Counted from the stretch's first letter, positions 7,606 through 14,621 are shown. The stretch is DNA of 28,326 nucleotides from Pseudomonadota bacterium (GCA_023387695.1 JAEWHT010000206.1:1-28326); one strand, 5' to 3'. The notes: a model not told the origin generated them from the letters alone. Numbers and translations: made by a program.

Positions 7606-7737
7606 CATGACCGCCCTTGGCCAAACGTTTTTCCGCTTCAGTCTGCAAGTTTTTTGTGCCATTTGCCCGGAAAGATGCAAGATTGACGCAGTGCCGGGGA
7701 CATACGGCGCAGCGCTCCCCGGGGAACAGGCCTGAAC

Positions 7738-8076
7738 ATGAAACTCGTCGTCGCGATCATCAAACCCTTCAAGCTCGATGAGGTCCGCCAGGCCCTGACG
7801 GCGATCGGCGTCCACGGCATGACCGTGACCGAGGTGAAGGGCTATGGCCGCCAGAAGGGCCATACCGAGATCTATCGCGGCGCGGAATATGTCGTGAACT
7901 TCCTGCCCAAGTTGCGGATCGAGATCGCGGTCGCCTCCGACGTCGCCGAGAAGGCCGTGAGCGTGATCACCGCGACCGCGCGCACCGGACAGATCGGCGA
8001 CGGCAAGATTTTCGTCACGCCGATCGACCACGCCTTGCGTATCCGCACCGGCGAAACCGACAGCGACGCACTCTAA
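7738..8076 (+). CDS. glnK: PII nitrogen regulatory protein (first copy)
   Basis: This full-length 112-aa PII protein is a trimeric sensor of 2-oxoglutarate, ATP/ADP and, through uridylylation, glutamine. The T-loop GYGRQKGHTEIYRGAEYVV carries the uridylylation target Tyr51. The family signature TGQIGDGKIFV is present near residues 83-93. Because it lies 78 bp upstream of an amtB gene, it is best called GlnK, whose T-loop blocks the ammonium channel when nitrogen is plentiful. It is about 75% identical by eye to the second copy at 11221-11559, with an identical T-loop core. A glnB name cannot be excluded. Confidence 0.93.
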   Translation: MKLVVAIIKPFKLDEVRQALTAIGVHGMTVTEVKGYGRQKGHTEIYRGAEYVVNFLPKLRIEIAVASDVAEKAVSVITATARTGQIGDGKIFVTPIDHALRIRTGETDSDAL

Positions 8077-8154
8077 TTTTAATAAGCCTTCTACGATCGC
8101 ACCGGGCAACGACGCCATAGCGTGCGACGCCATCACTATGCCGGGGGAAATGAC

Positions 8155-9456
8155 ATGGCGGGATTGTTGCGCCGCGTAGCCGCTATGGCTGCGCCGATCG
8201 GATGTGTGTTCGTCATGGCGTCGCCGGCACATGCTGCGGCGTCCGAGATCAACACAGCCGACACCGCCTGGATGATCGTCGCGACCGCGCTGGTGCTGAT
8301 GATGACGATCCCGGGACTGGCGCTGTTCTATTCCGGCATGGTGCGCAAGAAGAACGTGCTCGCGACCATGGCGCAGAGCCTCGCCGCGGTGACGATCATC
8401 TCCATCCTCTGGGTCGCGTTCGGCTATTCGCTGTGCTTCGTCGGCGATGGCCCCTGGATCGGTTCGCTGGACCGCTGGTTCCTGGCCGGCATGACCATGG
8501 ACAGCGTCAATCCAGCGGCGAAGACGATCCCGGAAGCGCTGTTCATGCTCTACCAGATGACCTTTGCGATCATCACGGTGGCGCTGGTCGCCGGCTCTGT
8601 CGCCGATCGCATGCGCTTCTCGGCGTATCTGCTGTTCTCCGTCGCGTGGTTTATTTTCGTCTACATTCCGCTGGCGCATTGGGTGTGGGGCGGCGGCTTC
8701 CTCAACAGCATGGGCGTGCTGGATTTCGCCGGCGGCCTTGTCGTGCATTTGTCGGCAGGCACCGGCGGCCTCGTCGCCGCGAAGGTGATGGGGCGGCGTC
8801 ACGGCTACGGCACTGAAAATCTGTCGCCGTTCGATCTGTCGCTCGCGGTGATGGGCACCGGCCTGTTGTGGGTCGGGTGGTTCGGCTTCAACGGCGGCTC
8901 CGCAGGCGCGGCCAATTCGCGCGCGGTGCTGGCGATCATCGCGACGCATCTGGCGGCCTGCTCCGGCGCGCTGACCTGGGGCGCGATCGAATGGTCGACG
9001 CGGCGCAAGCCCTCCGTGCTCGGCATGATCTCGGGCGCGGTCGCCGGCCTCGGCACCATCACGCCGGCCTCCGGCTTCGTCGCACCCTGGCACGGCATCG
9101 TCATCGGCATCGCCGCCGGCGCAATCTGCTACTGGGCCTGTACCTGGCTGAAGCACCGCTTCAACTATGACGATTCCCTCGACGTGTTCGGCGTCCACGG
9201 CATCGGCGGGCTGACCGGCACGCTGCTCGCCGGCGTGTTCGCGACCAGCGCGATCGGCGGCACCGCGGGCCTGCTCGAAGGTCATCCGCAGCAGCTGCTG
9301 ATCCAGCTCTACGGCGTCGCGGTCACCTTCGTCTGGTCGGCGGGCATCAGCTTCATCCTGCTCAAGCTGGTCGGCCTGTTCGTGCCGCTGCGTGTCTCGC
9401 GCGAGCACGAGCTCGAGGGGCTCGATATCTCGCAGCACGGCGAAGCGCTTCAGTAG
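8155..9456 (+). CDS. amtB: Ammonium channel AmtB (first copy)
   Basis: This 433-aa Amt/Mep/Rh family channel conducts ammonium/ammonia into the cell. It has an N-terminal signal-like segment (residues 1-27, ending ASPAHA) followed by about eleven membrane helices. The pore twin histidines are in GGLVVHLSAG (H198) and DVFGVHGIGG (H348). The Amt signature DFAGGxVVHxSAG and the C-terminal regulatory helix (ELEGLDISQHGE) are intact. The start at 8155 follows GGGGGAAA. It is paired with glnK upstream, with no terminator between them. Compared with the second copy it lacks a roughly 34-residue insertion after the AHWVW motif. Confidence 0.94.
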   Translation: MAGLLRRVAAMAAPIGCVFVMASPAHAAASEINTADTAWMIVATALVLMMTIPGLALFYSGMVRKKNVLATMAQSLAAVTIISILWVAFGYSLCFVGDGPWIGSLDRWFLAGMTMDSVNPAAKTIPEALFMLYQMTFAIITVALVAGSVADRMRFSAYLLFSVAWFIFVYIPLAHWVWGGGFLNSMGVLDFAGGLVVHLSAGTGGLVAAKVMGRRHGYGTENLSPFDLSLAVMGTGLLWVGWFGFNGGSAGAANSRAVLAIIATHLAACSGALTWGAIEWSTRRKPSVLGMISGAVAGLGTITPASGFVAPWHGIVIGIAAGAICYWACTWLKHRFNYDDSLDVFGVHGIGGLTGTLLAGVFATSAIGGTAGLLEGHPQQLLIQLYGVAVTFVWSAGISFILLKLVGLFVPLRVSREHELEGLDISQHGEALQ

Positions 9457-9482
9457 GGGCTCCTCAATAAGAGGCTTGCGCG

Positions 9483-9506
9483 ACACATAAGCACGTGCTT
9501 ATGTGT
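9483..9506. promoter_or_regulatory. Perfect 24-bp palindrome, probable ArsR-type operator
   Basis: The half-site ACACATAAGCAC is followed at once by its exact reverse complement. ATAAGCA-type half-sites resemble many ArsR/SmtB operators. The palindrome ends 4 bp before the ArsR-type start codon, so bound protein would cover the translation start region and probably the promoter core. Confidence 0.8.
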
Positions 9507-9510
9507 TGGC

Positions 9511-9825
9511 ATGATCGAAGCCGACATCTTCAAGGCGCTGGCCGACCCGACGCGCCGCAAGGTCTTTGAGAAGCTCGCCGGCGGCAGCCTGAACGCCAGC
9601 GCCTTGCGCGATGGATTGGAAATCAGCCAACCGGCGATGTCGCAGCATCTTTCGGTGTTGCGCGCGGCAGGTCTCGTGCGCGAACAGCGGCAGGGCCGCT
9701 TTGTGAATTACGAAGTCGACCCAGATGGAATCGTCGCCATCGGGTCCTGGCTTGCGCGCTACCGCGCCTATTGGCCGAAGCGCATGGATGCCCTCGCTGA
9801 CCTCCTGAAGGACATGGATCAATAA
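9511..9825 (+). CDS. ArsR-family winged-helix regulator
   Basis: This 104-aa protein is an ArsR/SmtB-type winged helix. It has the typical opening IFKALADPTRRKVFEKLAGG, recognition helix QPAMSQHLSVLRAAGLV (about residues 40-56), and beta-wing REQRQGRFVNYEVD. It has no cysteine and one histidine, so it lacks the ELCVCDL metal site and is unlikely to sense arsenic or heavy metals. It belongs to the ArsR branch usually paired with SRPBCC/AHSA1 genes, as here. No in-frame ATG, GTG or TTG lies in the palindrome upstream, so the ATG at 9511 is the only good start, yet no Shine-Dalgarno sequence precedes it. The signal sensed is unknown. Confidence 0.93.
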   Translation: MIEADIFKALADPTRRKVFEKLAGGSLNASALRDGLEISQPAMSQHLSVLRAAGLVREQRQGRFVNYEVDPDGIVAIGSWLARYRAYWPKRMDALADLLKDMDQ

Positions 9826-9841
9826 GGACCTGGATCAATGA
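9810..9841 (+). repeat. 16-bp tandem duplication at a gene junction
   Basis: GGACATGGATCAATAA is followed directly by GGACCTGGATCAATGA (two mismatches). The first copy ends with the ArsR stop; the second supplies the ribosome binding site and ATG of the SRPBCC gene. Confidence 0.85.
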
Positions 9842-10194
9842 GCGACGCTGTGAAGCCCGATCCCACTGATGAAGCCTTGGTGCTCGAATATGAATTCGAT
9901 GCACCGCCGGCAAAGGTCTGGCGTGCGGTGACCATTCCGGCGCTGCGCGAGCGCTGGCTTCCGGATGGCGACCTCGTCGGCGCCGAGCCGGAATCATCGA
10001 TTCCCGGCGAAGAGGTGCGCTACCGGATGCGCGATTCCGAGCCGCCGTTTCGCGAAAGCCAGGTCATCTTCAAGATCGAGCCGAACGACGATGGCGGCAC
10101 GCGCTTCCGCATCATCCAGCAAGCCTGCGATGTCAGAATGAAGCTGCCGCAGCCGGCCAACAGCAATTGCTGCCTGATGCGCGCAGCCGCCTAA
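9838..10194 (+). CDS. SRPBCC (AHSA1/START-like) domain protein
   Basis: This 118-aa protein has the SRPBCC opening LVLEYEFDAPPAKVWRAVTIPALRERWLPDGD (residues 14-45). A strand-rich segment follows: GEEVRYRMRDSEPPFRESQVIFKIEPNDDGGTRFRIIQQ. It is shorter than usual AHSA1 proteins (about 140-160 aa) and ends with LPQPANSNCCLMRAAA, so the C-terminal helix that closes the pocket may be short or lost; no frameshift is obvious. Genes of this class are commonly co-transcribed with an ArsR regulator, as here (12 bp apart). The ligand or client is unknown. clpP follows 42 bp downstream. Confidence 0.85.
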   Translation: MSDAVKPDPTDEALVLEYEFDAPPAKVWRAVTIPALRERWLPDGDLVGAEPESSIPGEEVRYRMRDSEPPFRESQVIFKIEPNDDGGTRFRIIQQACDVRMKLPQPANSNCCLMRAAA

Positions 10195-10236
10195 CACCAA
10201 CTCAACTTCATCACCAAGAGAACATGGAGGTCGCCG

Positions 10237-10839
10237 ATGCGCGACATGCTTCAGCTCGTCCCTATGGTTGTCGAACAATCCGCGCGTGGCGAACGATCCT
10301 TCGACATCTACTCGCGGCTGCTGCGCGAGCGCATCATCTTCCTCAACGGCGAGGTCAACGACGCGATGTCGGGCCTCGTCTGCGCGCAATTGCTGTTCCT
10401 GGAAGCGGACAACCCGAACCGGCCGATCAACCTCTACATCAACTCCTATGGCGGCGTGGTCACCTCGGGGCTGGCGATGTACGACACCATGCAGTTCATC
10501 AAGGCGCCCGTGCACACGCTGTGCATGGGCACCGCACGCTCGATGGGCTCGTTCCTGCTGATGGCCGGCGAGCCCGGCCACCGTGCGGCGCTCCCCAATG
10601 CGAGCCTTCACGTGCATCAGCCGCTCGGCGGCTTCCAGGGCCAGGCCTCCGACATCCTGATCCACGCCAACGAAATGCAGGAAACCAAGCGGCGCCTGAT
10701 CCGGCTCTATGCGAAGCATTGCGGGCGGACTGTAGAGGAGGTCGAACGGACCCTGGACCGCGACCACTTCATGACCGCCGAGCAGGGGGTCGAATGGGGG
10801 CTGGTCGACAAGGTTTTTGCGCAGCGCGACGCGGCCTGA
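10237..10839 (+). CDS. ATP-dependent Clp protease proteolytic subunit (stand-alone paralogue)
   Basis: This 200-aa ClpP-family serine protease has its catalytic triad in place: S102 (GTARSMGSFL), H127 (HVHQPLGG) and D176 (LDRDHFMTAEQ). The spacings of 25 and 49 residues equal those of E. coli ClpP. It lacks a long propeptide. The Ser motif GTARSMG departs from the usual GQAASMG, and no clpX or tig lies nearby, so this is probably an accessory ClpP rather than the housekeeping copy. ClpP forms 14-mer chambers fed by ClpX or ClpA; mixing with another ClpP is possible. The start is supported by GGAGG 6 bp upstream. It may belong to the ArsR/SRPBCC transcript. Confidence 0.93.
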   Translation: MRDMLQLVPMVVEQSARGERSFDIYSRLLRERIIFLNGEVNDAMSGLVCAQLLFLEADNPNRPINLYINSYGGVVTSGLAMYDTMQFIKAPVHTLCMGTARSMGSFLLMAGEPGHRAALPNASLHVHQPLGGFQGQASDILIHANEMQETKRRLIRLYAKHCGRTVEEVERTLDRDHFMTAEQGVEWGLVDKVFAQRDAA

Positions 10840-10864
10840 GGGTCCGACAGCTCTTTCGACGAGA

Positions 10865-10905
10865 CCGGCCCGTTGCGCGCATCTCGTGAGCAGCGAGCGG
10901 GCCGG
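10865..10905 (+). terminator. GC-rich hairpin after clpP
   Basis: CCGGCCCG and CGGGCCGG form a perfect 8-bp outer stem, with an inner CTCG/CGAG stem, 26 bp past the clpP stop. No T-tract follows; it is a candidate terminator only. Confidence 0.5.
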
Positions 10906-11098
10906 CACGATCCTTCTGTAATTGGATACCTTTCGACTGCCCGACACGTGAGCAGCAATTGTGTCGGTAGCCTGTCATGCCCTTTTTTTGATCAGGTCTG
11001 ATCACGTATTGAGCGCGACGTATTAGCGCACTGCAGCGGAACACCCGCCAGACGCGAAAACCCCCGTCTTCATAGCCTGTTAGGCAACACGCCCGATC

Positions 11099-11113
11099 TG
11101 GCACGGCATTTGA
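11099..11113 (+). promoter_or_regulatory. Near-consensus sigma-54 promoter for glnK-amtB (second copy)
   Basis: TGGCACG-GCAT-TTGA matches the -24/-12 consensus TGGCACG-N4-TTGC except for the last base, and the GG-to-G(C) spacing is exact. Transcription would start near 11125, about 96 bases before the glnK ATG. NtrC is the expected activator (inference). Confidence 0.7.
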
Positions 11114-11220
11114 TTCTAAGGGTCCCGGCTGTGCCCGCGTAGTGAACTTTCTCCCTCGTGGCGAACCAGTCGAGAAACGCCCGGCCACGTCCGGACCGGG
11201 CCCAAGCGGGGATAGGACCC

Positions 11221-11559
11221 ATGAAAATTGTTATGGCGATTATCAAGCCATTCAAGCTGGAAGAAGTCCGTGACGCCCTGACCGCCATTGGCGTTCACGG
11301 TCTCACGGTGACGGAAGTCAAGGGTTATGGCCGTCAGAAAGGCCATACGGAAATCTACCGCGGCGCTGAATATGCCGTGAGCTTCCTGCCCAAGATCAAG
11401 ATCGAAGTCGCTGTCGCCTCCGAGCAGGTCGACAAGACCATCGACGCCATCACGTCGGCTGCAAAAACCGGACAGATCGGCGACGGCAAGATCTTCGTCA
11501 TCAACCTCGACCATGCGGTCCGCATCCGCACCGGCGAGGCCGACGCCGCGGCCCTTTGA
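11221..11559 (+). CDS. glnK: PII nitrogen regulatory protein GlnK (second copy)
   Basis: This 112-aa PII protein has the same T-loop core as the first copy, including Tyr51 (GHTEIYRGAEY), and the TGQIGDGKIFV signature. Most differences fall between residues 59 and 98 and at the extreme C-terminus. It sits 38 bp upstream of the second amtB and downstream of a sigma-54-type promoter, the classical glnK-amtB arrangement induced under nitrogen limitation. The ATG at 11221 is chosen over an upstream in-frame start at 11158 because MKIVMAIIKPFKLEEV is the family N-terminus. Having two PII-Amt pairs suggests one basal and one starvation-induced module. Confidence 0.95.
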   Translation: MKIVMAIIKPFKLEEVRDALTAIGVHGLTVTEVKGYGRQKGHTEIYRGAEYAVSFLPKIKIEVAVASEQVDKTIDAITSAAKTGQIGDGKIFVINLDHAVRIRTGEADAAAL

Positions 11560-11597
11560 TTTCGCGCTCAACCAAAATCCAATCAGGAGTAAATGAA

Positions 11598-13046
11598 ATG
11601 ACGTTTAAGCGTCCCTATGGCGCGGGATTGGCGGCTCTCGCAGTCGGCCTGTTCGCTGCGACCGCAGCCTATGCCGAGCCAACGGTCAACAAGGGGGATA
11701 ACGCCTGGATGCTAACATCGACAGTCCTCGTGCTGTTGATGACGATCCCGGGTCTCGCGCTGTTCTATGGCGGCCTCGTTCGTTCCAAGAACATGCTCTC
11801 GGTCCTGATGCAGGTGTTCTACACAGTCTGCGTCGTCACCGTGATCTGGGCCGTGTACGGCTACAGCCTCGCTTTCACCGGCGGTTCCGACTTCATCGGC
11901 GGCTTCTCCAAGGCCTTCATGATGGGCGTCACCACCGACTCGAAGGCTGCGACCTTCTCGGTCGACGCCAACATCTCGGAGCTCGTCTATATGTGCTTCC
12001 AGATGACCTTCGCGGCGATCACGCCCGCCCTCATCGTCGGCGCCTTCGCCGAACGCATGAAGTTCGCGGCAATCGCTCTCTTCATCCCGCTCTGGGTCAC
12101 GCTGATCTACTTCCCGATCGCACACATGGTTTGGTACTGGCCCGGCCCGGACGCGATCCAGGACGCTGCCAAGGCTCTGGCTGCTGCAGGTGATGCGGCT
12201 GCAAAGACCGCGGCTCAGGCCAAGCTCGACGAGATCAATGCCGACGCCGGCTGGATCTTCAAGAAGGGCGCGATCGACTTCGCTGGCGGCACCGTGGTGC
12301 ACATCAACGCCGGCATCGCAGGCCTCGTCGGCGCTCTGCTGATCGGCAAGCGCGTCGGTTACGGCAAGGAGCTGATGGCTCCGCACTCGCTGACCATGTC
12401 GATGATCGGCGCCTCGCTGCTCTGGGTCGGCTGGTTCGGCTTCAACGCCGGCTCCAACCTTGAAGCCAACGGCGGCGCTGCGCTCGCCATGACCAACTCC
12501 TTCGTCGCCACCGCAGCCGCCGCGCTGTCGTGGATGTTCGCGGAGTGGATCGTGAAGGGTCATCCGTCGGTGCTCGGCGTCATCTCCGGCGCTGTCGCGG
12601 GCCTCGTGGCCGTCACGCCTGCCGCCGGCTTCTCCGGCGTGATGGGTGCGATCGTCCTCGGCCTCGTGGTCGGCGTGGTCTGCCTGTTCTTCTGCACCGT
12701 CGTGAAGAACGCGCTCGGCTACGATGACTCGCTCGACGTGTTCGGCGTGCACTGCATCGGCGGCATCGTCGGCGCTCTCGGCACCGGCATCCTGGTCAAT
12801 CCGGCTCTCGGTGGTGCGGGCATCATCGACTACACCGCGATCCCGCCCAAGGTTGCCGATTACGACTTCGCCGCGCAGATGATCTCCCAGGTCGAAGCCG
12901 TCTGCACCACGCTGGTGTGGTCGGGCATCGGTTCAGCGATCCTCTACAAGGTCGTCGATGTGATCGTTGGCCTCCGCGCCAATGTCGAGAGCGAGCGTGA
13001 AGGCCTCGACATCACCGAGCACACCGAGCGCGCCTACAATATGTAA
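11598..13046 (+). CDS. amtB: Ammonium channel AmtB (second copy)
   Basis: This 482-aa Amt channel has an N-terminal signal-like segment (ending AAYAEPTV), about eleven membrane helices, the pore histidines in GGTVVHINAG (H235) and DVFGVHCIGG (H385), and a conserved C-terminal tail (EREGLDITEHTERAYNM). A roughly 34-residue Ala/Lys/Asp-rich insertion follows AHMVW, on what should be the periplasmic side next to the ammonium recruitment site; the first copy lacks it. The ribosome binding site AGGAGT is 7 bp upstream of 11598. A strong terminator follows at 13131. Codons are more uniform than in neighbours, suggesting high expression. Confidence 0.95.
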   Translation: MTFKRPYGAGLAALAVGLFAATAAYAEPTVNKGDNAWMLTSTVLVLLMTIPGLALFYGGLVRSKNMLSVLMQVFYTVCVVTVIWAVYGYSLAFTGGSDFIGGFSKAFMMGVTTDSKAATFSVDANISELVYMCFQMTFAAITPALIVGAFAERMKFAAIALFIPLWVTLIYFPIAHMVWYWPGPDAIQDAAKALAAAGDAAAKTAAQAKLDEINADAGWIFKKGAIDFAGGTVVHINAGIAGLVGALLIGKRVGYGKELMAPHSLTMSMIGASLLWVGWFGFNAGSNLEANGGAALAMTNSFVATAAAALSWMFAEWIVKGHPSVLGVISGAVAGLVAVTPAAGFSGVMGAIVLGLVVGVVCLFFCTVVKNALGYDDSLDVFGVHCIGGIVGALGTGILVNPALGGAGIIDYTAIPPKVADYDFAAQMISQVEAVCTTLVWSGIGSAILYKVVDVIVGLRANVESEREGLDITEHTERAYNM

Positions 13047-13130
13047 CCTCTCCTCCCGGGCGGGGCCTCCTCGGAGATCCCGTCCACAACTACGGTTTGG
13101 GCACATACCCGGCAATGCCCCGACCGTTGA

Positions 13131-13165
13131 GGGGCTCCAGCGCAAGTTGGAGCCCCTTTCTTTTT
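13131..13165 (+). terminator. Rho-independent terminator of the second glnK-amtB operon
   Basis: GGGGCTCCA and TGGAGCCCC form a perfect 9-bp stem with an 8-nt loop, followed by TTTCTTTTT. It is the strongest intrinsic terminator in the window. Confidence 0.93.
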
Positions 13166-13307
13166 GGCGCGCACGAAGCTCGCTCGCCGTTAAGTCCGTC
13201 ATGGCCCGCAAGCGGAGACGTGAGCCCCGGCATCGGCCGCCCTGGACCGGCCGGAACCTCGCATCAGGGTCACAGAAATGACTCTTGATGGCATGGAAAG
13301 CCGATGG

Positions 13308-13323
13308 TTAATCGCGTCTTAAC
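13308..13323 (+). promoter_or_regulatory. CtrA-binding box (TTAA-N7-TTAAC) and associated promoter
   Basis: TTAATCGCGTCTTAAC is an exact match to the CtrA consensus TTAA-N7-TTAA(C), inside a longer inverted repeat GGTTAA-N7-TTAACC. It overlaps a plausible -35 (TTAATC), 17 bp before TATCTA, and lies about 85 bp before the start at 13407. It probably drives the aminotransferase-ftsK block. Confidence 0.75.
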
Positions 13324-13406
13324 CTCGCCCTATCTATGGTGAACTGAACCGATTTCCCGCCGGCGCCTGCGCGCGTTCGGCCGTTCGAAGAGTACTGGCG
13401 CCCAGA

Positions 13407-14621
13407 ATGGTCATGACCGCTTCACCCCGTGCGCCCCAGGCCAGTGCAAGCTCCAGCAACGAACGCTCGCCTTTCGTCCGGCTGAACGAGCTGCTGGCGC
13501 CTCACCAACCCGGCAAGCCCTTGATTTCGCTTGCGGTTGGTGAACCGCAGCATCCGGTGCCCGACTTCGTCGGCCCGGTGCTGGCCAAGCACATCGCCGA
13601 TTTCGGCCGTTATCCGATGAACCAGGGCATGGAGCCGTTTCGCCAGGCGGCGAGCGCCTGGCTGTCGTCGCGCTTCAAGCTGCCACGCGCAATCGACCCC
13701 AAGAGCGAGATTCTCGTACTCAATGGCAGCCGGGAAGGGCTGTTCCTCGCCGCGATCGCCGCGGCACGTTACGTCGGCCCGAAGCCCGGCAAGCCGGCCA
13801 TCCTGATGCCGAACCCGTTCTATCCGGTCTATGGCGCCGGCGCTGGTGCCGCGGCCTGCGAGCAGGTTTTCCTGCCGACCACGGTGGAGAACGGCTTCCT
13901 GCCTGATCTCGACGCCATCGACGAAGCAACGCTGGCGCGCACCGTCGCGTTCTATCTCGCGTCACCCGCCAATCCGCAGGGCTCGGTCGCCTCGCGCGAT
14001 TATTTCACGCGCCTGAAGCAACTCGCCGATCGCTACAATTTCATGATCCTCAGCGACGAGTGCTACTCCGAAATTTACACCCGCGAAGCCCCAGGCAGTG
14101 CGCTCGAATGCGCGGGCCCCGATTTCACCCGCGTGGCCGCGTTCCAATCGCTGTCGAAGCGCTCGAACTTGCCGGGCCTGCGCGTCGGCTTTGCCGCCGG
14201 CGACAAAGAGTTCATCGGCATGTTCCTCGAGCTGCGCAACATCGCGGCGCCGCAGGTGCCGGTTCCGCTGCAGCATGTCGCGACCGTTGCCTATGGCGAC
14301 GAAGCGCATGTCGAGGAGAATCGCAGGCTGTACCGGATCAAGTTCGATCTCGCCGATCAGATCATCGGCAATCGTTACGGCTATCGACGACCCGACGCCG
14401 GCTTCTGCGTCTGGCTCAATACGTCCGAGATCGGCGACGATGTCTCGGTGACTCTCAAACTTTTCAAGGAGGCTGGCGTGCGCGTGGTGCCCGGCTCCTA
14501 TCTGGCGCGGCTTCAGCCGGACGGCTTCAATCCCGGTGCCGGCTATATTCGCCTGGCGCTGGTGCAGGATGGTGAGACCACGGCGCAAGCGCTGCACCGG
14601 TTGGTTGAAACTCTGGGTTAG
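13407..14621 (+). CDS. Class I/II PLP aminotransferase, DapC-like
   Basis: This 404-aa fold-type I aminotransferase has the expected motifs: ISLAVGEPQHPVPDFV near residues 34-49, a NGSREGLFLA stretch that packs on the cofactor, SPANPQGSVAS near 191-201, DECYSEIY, and the Schiff-base lysine in SLSKRSNLPGLRVGF (K251). The sequence resembles proteobacterial succinyldiaminopimelate (DapC) aminotransferases, which convert N-succinyl-2-amino-6-ketopimelate to N-succinyl-LL-DAP using glutamate for lysine and peptidoglycan. Specificity by eye is uncertain. Starts at 13407 and 13413 are both possible. ftsK starts 9 bp after its stop, so the two are one transcript. Confidence 0.85.
   Translation: MVMTASPRAPQASASSSNERSPFVRLNELLAPHQPGKPLISLAVGEPQHPVPDFVGPVLAKHIADFGRYPMNQGMEPFRQAASAWLSSRFKLPRAIDPKSEILVLNGSREGLFLAAIAAARYVGPKPGKPAILMPNPFYPVYGAGAGAAACEQVFLPTTVENGFLPDLDAIDEATLARTVAFYLASPANPQGSVASRDYFTRLKQLADRYNFMILSDECYSEIYTREAPGSALECAGPDFTRVAAFQSLSKRSNLPGLRVGFAAGDKEFIGMFLELRNIAAPQVPVPLQHVATVAYGDEAHVEENRRLYRIKFDLADQIIGNRYGYRRPDAGFCVWLNTSEIGDDVSVTLKLFKEAGVRVVPGSYLARLQPDGFNPGAGYIRLALVQDGETTAQALHRLVETLG

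Larger units (their letters stand above)
10840..11220. other. 381-bp intergenic region upstream of the second glnK
   Basis: I see no gene here. From left to right it holds the clpP hairpin, a second stem (CCGACAC / GTGTCGG, 10941-10967) followed by a T7 run at 10983-10989, and paired TGATCA hexamers (10989-11004). After these come a direct repeat ACGTATT (11004-11010 and 11018-11024) and the sigma-54 element at 11099-11113. The arrangement fits an upstream activator region before a sigma-54 promoter. Confidence 0.55.
13047..13406. other. 360-bp intergenic region between amtB and the aminotransferase
   Basis: I see no gene here. It contains the amtB terminator (13131-13165), a GANTC site (GACTC, 13280-13284), the CtrA box (13308-13323) and a possible -10 TATCTA (13331-13336). 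Confidence 0.6.

Noticed and set aside
7610..7690. Possible sigma-54 promoter before the first glnK
   Set aside because: On the plus strand no GG-N10-GC pair with the right flanks was found. On the minus strand TGGCAC and TTGCA occur but 2 bp too far apart.
9460..9476. Short hairpin after the first amtB (CCTC / GAGG)
   Set aside because: Only a 4-bp stem with no T-tract; too weak to call a terminator.
7603..9486. A 627-codon open frame on the minus strand opposite glnK and amtB
   Set aside because: It is antisense to two clearly recognised genes, is rich in Arg/His/Asp/Ala as expected from high-GC frame shadows, and shows no domain.
10985..11005. FixK/FNR-type box at TTGATCAGGTCTGATCA
   Set aside because: The consensus TTGAT-N4-ATCAA needs the second half-site earlier; here the arms are spaced wrongly and the similarity comes from two TGATCA hexamers.
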